In this document: piece after piece, positions 34,447-42,385 of the stretch | How positions within the stretch are numbered: the stretch's first letter is position 1 | Layout: the number at the start of each line of letters is the position of its first letter | Assembly: GCF_000231055.2 (NCBI RefSeq) | Contig: NZ_CM001466.1 | Coordinates: forward strand, 2,663,025 to 2,727,024 | DNA length: 64,000 nt | Source: Saccharomonospora azurea NA-128 | GTDB taxonomy: Bacteria; Actinomycetota; Actinomycetes; Mycobacteriales; Pseudonocardiaceae | Reading direction: 5' to 3' | Position numbers and translations under genes: made by a program | The notes under the pieces: generated by a model | Told to the model about the DNA's origin: nothing | Seen by the model: only the letters and a program-made list of their open reading frames with translations | Database searches by the model: none

Positions 34447-34477
34447 TTGCGACCCGCCGAGACACAACCGTTATCGT
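34447..34477 (+). promoter_or_regulatory. Probable promoter of the 157-aa gene, possibly leaderless
   Basis: TTGCGA (34447-34452) and TATCGT (34472-34477) are spaced 19 bp apart. The -10 element ends 6 nt before the GTG at 34484, so transcription may begin at or next to the start codon. Confidence 0.5.
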
Positions 34478-34483
34478 GTGGGC

Positions 34484-34957
34484 GTGCCACTACCCTCATT
34501 CGGACGCAGCCGAAGCTCGAAGGCCGCCCCCGGGCGTCGCAGCGACACCTCAGGGCCCGCAGCCGCCGAGCCGACCGCTGACGATCCCGAGCTGTCCAGC
34601 TACCTCGCCGCCCTGGCTCCGGAGAGCGATCTCGAGACCACGGGCTCCGGGCGACGGTTCGGGGAAGCGCAGGTCTACCAGTTGAGGCTGAGCCTCGCCG
34701 CCGGGCAGGAGCTCAAGGACCTCGCCTCGCAACGGGGCACGTCGCCGCAGGCACTCGCCCAGGAGTGGGTCCTCGAACGCCTGGCGGAGGAGACGGCGAA
34801 CCCGTACGCGGCCTCCCAGTCGGCGCCCCCGCCCGCCCGTCCCGCGGCCGCTCCGATGCCGCCGCACGCGGACGACTCCGCCGACCCCACCACCGAGGAA
34901 CTGTTCCTCGACCAGCACCAGTGGCCCGGCGAGCCCGTACCCGGCCGCCACGGCTGA
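34484..34957 (+). CDS. Conserved actinobacterial protein of unknown function (157 aa)
   Basis: The GTG at 34484 was chosen (PLPSFGRSRSS start); an in-frame GTG lies two codons upstream. The N-terminal ~45 residues are polar and basic. A central helical part (FGEAQVYQLRLSLAAGQELK, then DLASQRGTSPQALAQEWVLE) resembles a short ribbon-helix-helix-like or antitoxin-type helix pair. The C-terminus is a Pro/Ala linker ending in an acidic tail (TEELFLDQHQWPGE). The function is unknown. It is convergent with cspA, with a shared terminator. Confidence 0.72.
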   Translation: MPLPSFGRSRSSKAAPGRRSDTSGPAAAEPTADDPELSSYLAALAPESDLETTGSGRRFGEAQVYQLRLSLAAGQELKDLASQRGTSPQALAQEWVLERLAEETANPYAASQSAPPPARPAAAPMPPHADDSADPTTEELFLDQHQWPGEPVPGRHG

Positions 34958-34973
34958 CCCCCGACACGACAAG

Positions 34974-35010
34974 AACGAGCCCCCGGCGTGAGATCCGCCG
35001 GGGGCTCGTT
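34974..35010. terminator. Bidirectional terminator between the 157-aa gene and cspA
   Basis: Perfect 15-bp inverted repeat AACGAGCCCCCGGCG / CGCCGGGGGCTCGTT with a 7-nt loop; T-residues on the plus-strand side (GCTCGTTCGTCG). It serves both convergent genes. Confidence 0.88.
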
Positions 35011-35036
35011 CGTCGTCAGTGGGGTGTGTCAGGTCC

Positions 35037-35240
35037 TCAGAGAGCCCGCACCCTCTGAGCCTGCGGGCCCTTCTGGCCCTGACCGACCTCGAACTCCACG
35101 CGCTGGTTCTCCTCCAGCGTGCGGAAGCCACGGCCTTCGATCTCCGAGTAGTGGACGAACACGTCGCCCTCGCCACCGTCCTGGGCGATGAAGCCGAAGC
35201 CCTTCTCGGCGTTGAACCACTTCACAGTGCCTTGCGCCAC
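35037..35240 (-). CDS. cspA: Cold-shock protein (CspA family)
   Basis: A 67-aa single cold-shock domain with both RNA-binding motifs: RNP1 KGFGFIAQ and RNP2 VFVHYSEI. It acts as a nucleic-acid chaperone. The start is a GTG at 35240 with GAGGAG upstream; the frame extends further upstream without coding character. Its promoter may lie ~165 bp upstream (TAGGCT on the minus strand at 35411-35406), giving a long leader, as is common for cold-shock genes. Confidence 0.95.
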   Translation of the reverse strand: MAQGTVKWFNAEKGFGFIAQDGGEGDVFVHYSEIEGRGFRTLEENQRVEFEVGQGQKGPQAQRVRAL

Positions 35241-35611
35241 CGCTGTACTCCTCGTTGCTGTTCCGCATGGACACCGCCGAAGCGGCATCCCGGCCGTCCC
35301 GGGCGGTTCCAACGAGACGAGCGCGCAAGCGTGTTCGGCTAACGGCCCGCGTCAGAAGTTCCGCGAGTGTGAAGCCACGAACACGCAAAACGACGGCCAC
35401 TGAGCAGCCTACCGACATTCTCGCGTTTGCGAAGCCCTTTGTTCGCGGGTTGGCCCGGACGGGCGGATCATGGGCGGACGGCGTGTCGCCGACCCGCCGC
35501 AGGCCGGACGGCCGACCGACCGGGTCGTCGCCGACCGCGTCCCCGATGACAATGCGCACTTTCCCCCGGTAGCGGGAACACGGAGCGCAGTCAGAAACGT
35601 CATCAGTACAG
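35241..35611. other. Divergent intergenic region: cspA leader and promoter
   Basis: No gene recognised. The side near cspA probably holds a ~160-nt 5' untranslated leader with a -10-like TAGGCT (minus strand, 35411-35406). No ydaO-type riboswitch could be identified by eye ahead of the L,D-transpeptidase gene. Confidence 0.45.
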
Positions 35612-35644
35612 GTGATACATCACGATCGTGTGAGTGTGATCACC
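35612..35644. promoter_or_regulatory. Candidate CRP/GlxR-type and second palindromic site upstream of the L,D-transpeptidase
   Basis: TGTGA-N6-TCACC at 35629-35644 closely matches the CRP-family consensus TGTGA-N6-TCACA. A perfect small palindrome GTGATACATCAC lies at 35612-35623. Both are 70-100 bp before the start codon. Confidence 0.45.
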
Positions 35645-35712
35645 TTTGTCGAGGGGCAACGATTTGAGATGCCACGACGTCAGTCAGGTACGCGGGGAGA
35701 AGGGGAACGACG

Positions 35713-36909
35713 TTGACGCGATCCATGCCGGGGTACAGAAGAAGACCACTCGCGCTCTTGGCGATCGCGCTGGCCACCGTCCTGGGACTGGTGGCGTGCA
35801 CGAGCTCCGGAGGCGGCGGCAACACGGCCCAGGGCGCCCCGGGCGGTGCTGGCGACGACTCCCCCATGACGATCTCCTTCGAACCGGCCGACGGCAGTGA
35901 CGCCGTGGCTCCGCGCGCTCCCGTGTCGGTGACGGTGGAGGGCGGCACGCTCACCGAGATCGCCCTCACCAACCCCGAGGGCAAGCAGGTCGAAGGCACC
36001 CTGTCCGAGGACAAGACGGCCTGGCAGGTCGCCGAGCCGCTCGGCTACGGCAAGCAGTACACGTGGTCGGGCACCGCGCGGGACGCGGGCGGCAAGGACG
36101 TGCCGGTCAAGGGCTCGTTCACCACGGTCAACCCCTCGGCCACGAACGGCGTGCGCTCGAACGTGGGTGACGGCAACACGTACGGCATCGCCATGCCCAT
36201 CTCCCTGACGTTCGACGCCCCCGTGAAGGACAAGGCCGCCGTCGAGAAGGCGCTGTCCGTGAAGACCTCCCCGGAGAACGAGGGCGCGTGGGCGTGGCTG
36301 TCCGACCAGTCCGTGCACTGGCGCCCCAAGGAGTACTGGCAGCCGAACACCGAGGTCGAGGTCAACGCCGACCTCTACGGCGTGCACTTCGGCGACGGCG
36401 TCTACGGCGACAACGACCTCGCGGTGACGTTCTCCATCGGCCGGGCCCAGATCGCGAAGGGCAACACGCAGACGCACCGCTTCGAGATCTACCGCGACGG
36501 CGAGAAGGTGGCCGACTACCCGGCGAGCTACGGGCGCGAGTCCGACCCCAACCTCGTCACGCGCAGCGGCGTGCACGTGGTGATGAGCAAGCACGCCAAG
36601 TACTTCATGAACAACCCCGGCTACGGCTACGAGGACTTCGAGGTCGCCTGGGCCGTGCGGATCTCCAACAACGGCGAGTTCACCCACGCCGCACCCTGGT
36701 CGGTGGGCGACCAGGGCAGGGCCAACGTCTCGCACGGCTGCATCAACCTGTCCGACGCGAACGCCAAGGAGTTCTACGACAGCGCGTTGCCCGGTGACCC
36801 GGTGGAAATCACCGGCAGCTCCGAGCAGCTGTCGGAACGCGACGGCCTCTACCACGACTGGATCTACTCGTGGGAGGAATGGCAGTCGTTCTCGGCACTC
36901 GACGGCTGA
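35713..36909 (+). CDS. L,D-transpeptidase lipoprotein (LdtMt2-like)
   Basis: A 398-aa cell-wall cross-linking enzyme making 3-3 peptide bridges. The N-terminal lipoprotein signal has lipobox LVAC (around 31-34). Two Ig-like domains (about 50-250) precede the YkuD catalytic domain, whose signature SHGCINLS contains the active-site Cys (around 342) with an upstream catalytic His region (SGVHVVMSKHAKYFMN). The C-terminal WIYSWEEWQSFSALDG resembles the tail of mycobacterial Ldts. The start is TTG 35713 with AAGGGGA; an ATG at 35725 is an alternative. Confidence 0.93.
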   Translation: MTRSMPGYRRRPLALLAIALATVLGLVACTSSGGGGNTAQGAPGGAGDDSPMTISFEPADGSDAVAPRAPVSVTVEGGTLTEIALTNPEGKQVEGTLSEDKTAWQVAEPLGYGKQYTWSGTARDAGGKDVPVKGSFTTVNPSATNGVRSNVGDGNTYGIAMPISLTFDAPVKDKAAVEKALSVKTSPENEGAWAWLSDQSVHWRPKEYWQPNTEVEVNADLYGVHFGDGVYGDNDLAVTFSIGRAQIAKGNTQTHRFEIYRDGEKVADYPASYGRESDPNLVTRSGVHVVMSKHAKYFMNNPGYGYEDFEVAWAVRISNNGEFTHAAPWSVGDQGRANVSHGCINLSDANAKEFYDSALPGDPVEITGSSEQLSERDGLYHDWIYSWEEWQSFSALDG

Positions 36910-36927
36910 TTCGGTGAAATCCGGTGT

Positions 36928-36956
36928 GGCGGTGGCCGCTTTGCGCGACCACCGCC
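36928..36956 (+). terminator. Probable terminator after the L,D-transpeptidase gene
   Basis: 8-bp inverted repeat GGCGGTGG / CCACCGCC starting 18 bp past the stop codon, with additional pairing inside the loop. No U-tract. Confidence 0.55.
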
Positions 36957-36992
36957 GCCGTCTTTCGCGGGCCCGCCGGATAGCGTGGTGAG

Positions 36993-37559
36993 GTGAGCGC
37001 AACCGCACAGAACTGGCCTCCCGTCGAGGTGGAGCCGCCTTCTCCGCACCCGGACGCGCCCGCCCCGGGCCAGCCCCTGGATGCGCACTACAGCCACTGC
37101 TTCGGCTGCGGCGACGAGGTGGAGTCCGGACTGCGCATCCGGTCGACCGTCGGCGAGCACCACGTGGTGGTCTCGACGTTCACCGTCACCAAGGACCACC
37201 AGGGTGCCCCCGGACTCGCCCACGGCGGCCTGCTGACGTGCGCGTTCGACGAAGCACTGGGCACCGCGGCGGGCAACCTGCTGCGCGTGCCCGTGGTGAC
37301 CGCCAAGCTCGAGACCGACTTCCGCCGTCCTGTGCCCGTGGGCTCGACGCTGTACATCACCACGAAGCTCTGCGGCAGGGCGGGCCGGAAGGTGTACACG
37401 AGCGCGGAAGGCAGGCTCGACGCCGCCGACGGACCGCTGGCGGTCGAAGCGCGCGCGCTGTTCGTCACCGTCGGTGTGGAGCACTTCCTCGAACACGGTG
37501 ACCCGGAGCAGCTGAAGGAGCTCGGCGAGCGGCATTCCGACTGGGACGTCAACCCCTGA
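36993..37559 (+). CDS. PaaI-family hotdog-fold thioesterase
   Basis: A 188-aa protein with a hotdog thioesterase core (HYSHCFGCGDEVESGLRIR; APGLAHGGLLTCAFDEALGT; DFRRPVPVGSTLYITTKLCG). The HGG motif and the downstream Asp/Glu helix are the usual active-site elements of PaaI-like acyl-CoA thioesterases. The substrate is unknown. The start is GTG 36993; TAGCGT ends 6 nt upstream, so the mRNA may be leaderless. Its stop overlaps the ATG of the metallophosphoesterase gene (TGATG), indicating coupling. Confidence 0.85.
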   Translation: MSATAQNWPPVEVEPPSPHPDAPAPGQPLDAHYSHCFGCGDEVESGLRIRSTVGEHHVVVSTFTVTKDHQGAPGLAHGGLLTCAFDEALGTAAGNLLRVPVVTAKLETDFRRPVPVGSTLYITTKLCGRAGRKVYTSAEGRLDAADGPLAVEARALFVTVGVEHFLEHGDPEQLKELGERHSDWDVNP

Positions 37560-38815
37560 TGTTCTTCGCCGTCCTGAGCGTTCTGATCACCGTCGTCCAC
37601 CTCTACCTGTGGCGGCGGCTGGTTCGCGACACCACGCGTCCCGGAAGTCGGGCCCGCGTGGTGGGCACGGTCGCGCTCGTGGTGTGCGTGGCGCTGATGA
37701 TCGCAGCGCTGTCGCTCGGCACGAGCGTGTCGCCGGAGATCGCCCGGTGGTTCGCCTGGCCCGGTTACCTGTGGCTGGCGATGTTCTTCTACCTGCTGCT
37801 GGCACTGCTCGTGCTGGAGCTGCCCCGGCTCGCACTGCGCGGGTGGCTGCGCAGGGACCCCGCACGCACGCCGGACGCTGCGCAAGCGGCGGACACGGCG
37901 GAGGCGGCGGAGCGCGCAGGCTCCGACGGCGACGAACCGGGTGATCGCGACGAGGGCGAGTCCGGCTCCGGGTCGACACCGCGGATCTCCCGCCGCATGG
38001 CGCTGTCCCGTGGCTCGGCGGCGCTGGCCGGCGTGGTCTCGCTCGGCCTCGTCGGACACGGCACCACGGTGGCCATGGGGGCGCCGACGGTCACGCACGT
38101 GCCGATCGCCCTGCGCAGGCTCGACCCGCGCGTCGAGGGCTTCCGCATCGCGCTGATCAGCGACGTGCACCTCGGCCCGATCATCGGCCGGTCGTTCACG
38201 CAGCGGATCGTCGACCTGGTGAACGCCGAGAACGTCGATGCCGTCGCCATCGCCGGTGACCTCGTGGACGGCTCCGTGGCCGACCTCGCCGACGCGGCGG
38301 CGCCGCTGGCCGACCTGCGCAGCACCCACGGCACCTTCTACGTCACCGGCAACCACGAGTACTACGTGGGATACGAGCAGTGGATCGACTTCGTCCCCAC
38401 GCTCGGCATGCGGCCGCTGCGCAACGAGCGCGTCGAGATCCACCATCACGGCGGGGTGTTCGACCTCGCCGGCATCAACGACGCCACCGGTTACCAGTGG
38501 CAGGACCCCGGTGACGTCGGCGAGGCGCTCGCGGGCCGGGACCCGAACCGAGCCGTGGTGCTGGTGGCCCACCAGCCCGTCGACTTCGACGACGCGGTGG
38601 GGCACGACGTCGACCTGATGCTGGCCGGACACACCCACGGCGGGCAGCTGTCGCCGTTCGAGCTGGCCGTCACCCTCCAGCAGGGAGCCGTGGCCGGCTT
38701 CTACGAGAAGGACCGCACGAAGATGTACGTCACGCGCGGGGCGGGCTTCTGGGGCCCGCCCGTGCGCGTGGGCGCGCCGCCCGACATCACCGTCGTCGAG
38801 CTGCGCCGCGGCTGA
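37559..38815 (+). CDS. Membrane-anchored metallophosphoesterase
   Basis: 418 aa. Membrane segments occur at about 1-20, 37-57 and 72-95, then an acidic linker (RAGSDGDEPGDRDEGESGSG) and a twin-arginine-like/hydrophobic stretch (SRRMALSRGSAALAGVVSLG). The calcineurin-like phosphoesterase domain at about 195-415 has all metal motifs: ISDVHLGP, IAGDLVDGS, TGNHEYY and GHTHGGQ. It resembles the YkuE/YaeI group that hydrolyses lipid-linked phosphodiesters or UDP-sugars at the membrane. It is translationally coupled to the thioesterase gene. Confidence 0.9.
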   Translation: MFFAVLSVLITVVHLYLWRRLVRDTTRPGSRARVVGTVALVVCVALMIAALSLGTSVSPEIARWFAWPGYLWLAMFFYLLLALLVLELPRLALRGWLRRDPARTPDAAQAADTAEAAERAGSDGDEPGDRDEGESGSGSTPRISRRMALSRGSAALAGVVSLGLVGHGTTVAMGAPTVTHVPIALRRLDPRVEGFRIALISDVHLGPIIGRSFTQRIVDLVNAENVDAVAIAGDLVDGSVADLADAAAPLADLRSTHGTFYVTGNHEYYVGYEQWIDFVPTLGMRPLRNERVEIHHHGGVFDLAGINDATGYQWQDPGDVGEALAGRDPNRAVVLVAHQPVDFDDAVGHDVDLMLAGHTHGGQLSPFELAVTLQQGAVAGFYEKDRTKMYVTRGAGFWGPPVRVGAPPDITVVELRRG

Positions 38816-38824
38816 CCACCCGGC

Positions 38825-41401
38825 TCACGTCAGGGTGCGCGGCCGCACGGCGTTGGCGCGGTCGACCAGCTCGATGCGCTCCTCGCTCGTGCCCGCCAGG
38901 CGCGCCAGCGTGCGGTAGCACCGTTCCAAACCGAACCGCAGGTCGCGCTCGGCGAGCCGGCACCCGAGGACCGTGGTGTCCCCGTTCGGCTGCCCACCTG
39001 CGCCCAGCCAGCCGAACGCGGTCTCCAGCACCTCGGCCGTGAGCTTCGTCTTGCGCTCGACGTCGAGGTCGAGGCGTTCGAGCTGCGCGGCGGCGTGCGC
39101 CAGGTCGGCTTCGGTGAGCTGGTGCGCACCCTCGACGAACCGAGTCTTGATCTTCACCGCGGCCACCTGCGCAGCGACGTGGTGGGTGGACGACGGAGGC
39201 ACCGACTCCAGCACCTCGATCGCACTTCGCCGACCTCCCTGCGCCAGGTAGACGCGGGCGAGGCCGAACGCGGCACTGACGTACGAGCGGTCGGTGCGCC
39301 ACACCAGTTCGTACAACCGCGCGGCCTTGAAGTAGTCGCCCACCGCTTCGGCGGTCACGGCCAGCGCGAGCTTGGGCGCGATCTCGCCGGGCAGCTCGTC
39401 GTACACCGCGTCGAACGCCACGTGCGCGACCTTCGGCCGTCCACCGGCGAGCTCGATCAAGCCCTTGTACCAGTCGACGCGCCAGTCGTGGGGGAAACCG
39501 GACTTGATCGCCAGGTACTGCGCCGCCTGCAGCTGACGGTGCGCCTCGGCGAGCTCACCCAGCTCGATGCGGGCCCGGACGATCCGCAGCCGGACCTCGA
39601 TCGACTCCCGCGGCGCGTTGGCGAGCGCCGAGATCGCCGTCTGCGGACCCGCCGACAGCAACGTGGCGAGCACGCCCGCGCCGGGGTCGTCGGTGTCCAC
39701 CTGCGGGATCGGCAGACCGGCGACGACCTCGCCCGGGTTGGGCAACGGCGGACGTCCACCCCGTTCCGGCACCACGAGGTCGACGCCGAACGTGTTGGTC
39801 TCCGGCCCGAACACCGTGGACGCACCGGGCCGCGGCTTGCCGGTGCCCATCGACAGGATCTCGCGGAGCACACCCGTGAGCTGGTCGGTCATCTCCTCCG
39901 CGGAGATGAACCGCCGGTCGGGGTCGAGGTGCGTGGCCCTGCGCAGGAACCGGTAGTAGCTGTCGAACAGCTGGAACAGCGGGACCTCGTCCCGGCCCGG
40001 AAGCGTGGTCTTGTACTTGCTGGTGTAGCCGGTGAACTCGAAGCTCAGCACCGCCAGCGTGCGCCCGACGGTGAACAGGTCGGACGCCACCGACGCGCCG
40101 TGGGTGGCCAGCTCGGGCGCGCTGTACCCGCTGGTGAAGAACAGCGGGCTCTCGTAGTCGTCCATGCGCCGCACGGCACCCAGGTCGATCAGCTTGAGCT
40201 GCTCGTGGGTCTGGATGACGTTGTCGGGCTTCAGGTCGCAGTACAGCAGGCCCTGGTTGTGGAGATAACCCATCGCGGGCAGGATCTCCAGCCCGTAGGC
40301 GATCACCTGCGCGATCGGCAACGGCTCCGCCCGGCCGCTCTTGCGGTGGTGCTCCAACGCGAGCTGCCGCAGCGACTGACCGCCGACGTACTCCATGACG
40401 ATGTAGCCGACGGAGTTGCCGGTGTCCGGATCGGGATGCTCGACGAAGTTGTAGATCCGGACGATGTTGGGATGCTCGACCTCGGCGAGGAACTTGGTCT
40501 CGTTCACCGCCGCCGCCACGGCGGTGGCGTCGCCGGTGTTGATCAGTCCTTTGAGGACGACCCAGCGCTCACTGACGTTGTGGTCCTTGGCGAGGTAGAT
40601 CCAGCCGAGCCCGCCGTACGCGATCGCACCGAGCACCTCGTACTGGCCGCCGACCATCTCGTGCGGCCGGAGCTTCGGCACGAACGAGAACCGGGTGCCG
40701 CACTTCTCGCACGTGCCCTCCGGATTGCCGGGGGCACCGTCGCGGGAGCGGCCGACCTTCGCACTGCACTTGCCGCAGTACCGCTTCTCCTCCGAGACGA
40801 CCGGGTCGGTCAGCACCGCCTCGGCGGGATCGCGGTAGGGCACCGCGGGCACGTCGACGAGTCCGGCCCCGAGACGGCCCCGGCGGGACCTGCGCGACGA
40901 GGTGCGGCGCGGCCTCCCGGGGTAGCTGCCGGTGCCCGTGCCGGTACCGGTACCAGTGCCCGTGCCCGTTCCGGTTCCCGTGCCTGTTCCCGTTCCCGTT
41001 CCCAGACCGAACGAGATCGGGCCGCTCGTGGACCGCGGCAACACACTCTCCGTGCCCGGGTTGGGCAGGTTCGGCGTGTCGGGCTCGGGTGGCGGCTTGG
41101 GCGACGCGATGAACGTCGTCGCGGGCGCCTTGGCGGCGAGCACACTGGTGAGCTGCGGTTCGGGCTGCGCCGGGTTCAGCTGTCCCGACTGCCCGGGGTG
41201 GTCCGGCCTCGGCCGCCCCGGCTGGGCTTGACGGACCTCGGCCCGGTGAGCCGGCTGCGGGGTTCCCGAGTCGGCCTGGGGACGGGCGTGCCGAGGCGGC
41301 TGCCCGGCCTGGGAAGGATTCGACAACGTCTCCGGCTGCACCGTCGGACCACTGGCCTCGTCCGGTGCGGCATGCCGAGGACGGCGTGGCTCATCCGACA
41401 C
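38825..41401 (-). CDS. pknG: Serine/threonine protein kinase PknG
   Basis: 858 aa with the PknG architecture. There is a disordered Thr/Pro/Gln-rich N-terminus, then a rubredoxin-like domain with two CxxC pairs (YCGKCSAKVG and GTCEKCGTRF, around 205-235). The kinase domain at about 245-520 has VVLKG Lys, MEYVGG hinge, LLYCDLKPDN in place of HRD, and LIDLGAVRR in place of DFG. A C-terminal TPR domain follows. In mycobacteria PknG phosphorylates GarA/OdhI to control glutamate metabolism. A run of about 12 Gly-Thr dipeptides (residues about 133-157) is unusual. It is the last gene of the glnX-glnH-pknG operon. Confidence 0.97.
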   Translation of the reverse strand: MSDEPRRPRHAAPDEASGPTVQPETLSNPSQAGQPPRHARPQADSGTPQPAHRAEVRQAQPGRPRPDHPGQSGQLNPAQPEPQLTSVLAAKAPATTFIASPKPPPEPDTPNLPNPGTESVLPRSTSGPISFGLGTGTGTGTGTGTGTGTGTGTGTGTGSYPGRPRRTSSRRSRRGRLGAGLVDVPAVPYRDPAEAVLTDPVVSEEKRYCGKCSAKVGRSRDGAPGNPEGTCEKCGTRFSFVPKLRPHEMVGGQYEVLGAIAYGGLGWIYLAKDHNVSERWVVLKGLINTGDATAVAAAVNETKFLAEVEHPNIVRIYNFVEHPDPDTGNSVGYIVMEYVGGQSLRQLALEHHRKSGRAEPLPIAQVIAYGLEILPAMGYLHNQGLLYCDLKPDNVIQTHEQLKLIDLGAVRRMDDYESPLFFTSGYSAPELATHGASVASDLFTVGRTLAVLSFEFTGYTSKYKTTLPGRDEVPLFQLFDSYYRFLRRATHLDPDRRFISAEEMTDQLTGVLREILSMGTGKPRPGASTVFGPETNTFGVDLVVPERGGRPPLPNPGEVVAGLPIPQVDTDDPGAGVLATLLSAGPQTAISALANAPRESIEVRLRIVRARIELGELAEAHRQLQAAQYLAIKSGFPHDWRVDWYKGLIELAGGRPKVAHVAFDAVYDELPGEIAPKLALAVTAEAVGDYFKAARLYELVWRTDRSYVSAAFGLARVYLAQGGRRSAIEVLESVPPSSTHHVAAQVAAVKIKTRFVEGAHQLTEADLAHAAAQLERLDLDVERKTKLTAEVLETAFGWLGAGGQPNGDTTVLGCRLAERDLRFGLERCYRTLARLAGTSEERIELVDRANAVRPRTLT
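40931..41002. repeat. Hexanucleotide tandem repeat inside pknG
   Basis: Twelve contiguous 6-bp units (variants of CGTTCC, CGTGCC and GGTACC on the plus strand), each encoding Gly-Thr in pknG. Unit changes preserve the reading frame. The copies near 40985-41002 are the most uniform. Confidence 0.9.
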
Positions 41402-41419
41402 TGCTACCTCCGAAAGGTG

Positions 41420-42385
41420 TCACCGGTACTGGGGCTGGGGCGGCGAGGCAGGCCCCAGGTCCTCGCGCAGCCAGCGGTTGTAGCTCTCCTGCCAGGCGCC
41501 ACCGCGGACCTTCTCGAGCACGGAGTTCACGTACCGGACCATGTCCTCGTTGTCCTTGGGGATGCCGATCCCGTAGTACTCCTCGGTGAACGGATCCCCG
41601 ACGATCTTGGTGCCCGTCCGGTCCTGCGCCCGCATGCCGGCGAGGATCGTGTCGTCGGTCGAGACCGCCGCGACCTGACCCTGCTGCAGCAGCACCAGGC
41701 AGTCGGACCAGTCGTCGACGGCGACCGGGATGGGCTTCGGCGTGCTGGCCGCGATGTTCTTCAACGACGTGGAGTCCCGTGCCGCGCACACGCGCTTGCC
41801 GCCGAGGTCCGACAGGTCGCGGGCCGTGGAGTCGGCGTCCACGAGCACCCGCTGTCCCGCCACGTAGTACACCGACGAGAAGTTGATCTGCTCCAGCCGC
41901 TCACACGTGATCGAGAACGTGCGCACGACGATGTCGACGTCGCCGTTCTGCAGCGCGGAGACTCGCTCGGCCGACGTGATGGCCTTGAACTTCACGGCCT
42001 TGGGATCGCCGAGCAGCGACCGGGCGATCTCGCGCGCGATGTCGATGTCGAACCCGTGGAGATCACCGCTCTCGGGGTCGGAGAAGCCGAACAGGAAGCT
42101 GTTCTGGTCGACCCCGACGACGAGGTGCCCGCGTTGTTTGATCTCGGCCATGGTCGACGACGCCGGGATCGCCGAGCTGGGCGAGAGACTGCGGGTCGGG
42201 TCGCAGCTGTCGTCGCCGGTTCCCGCCGTGTCGAGCTGGGGGTCGACCTGCGCGTTGGCGGGCATCGGAGGTTGCACCGAGCCCACCGGCGCCGGGTCGG
42301 CGGGCCGCGTGACGGTGGAGCAGCCCGCCACCACCACGAGCAGTGACGCGAGCAGGCCCACGTGAAGCCGGGTCCGGGTCCTCAT
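41420..42385 (-). CDS. glnH: GlnH-type amino-acid-binding lipoprotein
   Basis: A 321-aa periplasmic binding protein of SBP family 3. Lipobox VVAGC is at about 18-22. The binding fold begins near residue 80 (MAEIKQRGHLVVGVDQNSFL; GFDIDIAREIARSLLGDP; DIVVRTFSITCERLEQINFS). In mycobacteria GlnH binds aspartate or glutamate and signals through GlnX to PknG. Its ATG overlaps the glnX stop (ATGA), and pknG follows 18 bp downstream. Confidence 0.95.
   Translation of the reverse strand: MRTRTRLHVGLLASLLVVVAGCSTVTRPADPAPVGSVQPPMPANAQVDPQLDTAGTGDDSCDPTRSLSPSSAIPASSTMAEIKQRGHLVVGVDQNSFLFGFSDPESGDLHGFDIDIAREIARSLLGDPKAVKFKAITSAERVSALQNGDVDIVVRTFSITCERLEQINFSSVYYVAGQRVLVDADSTARDLSDLGGKRVCAARDSTSLKNIAASTPKPIPVAVDDWSDCLVLLQQGQVAAVSTDDTILAGMRAQDRTGTKIVGDPFTEEYYGIGIPKDNEDMVRYVNSVLEKVRGGAWQESYNRWLREDLGPASPPQPQYR

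Noticed and set aside
39095-42346. A 1083-codon open frame on the plus strand opposite pknG and glnH.
   Set aside because: It is antisense to two clearly identified genes, has no recognisable domain and an Arg/Gly/Val/His-biased composition typical of non-coding frames in high-GC DNA.
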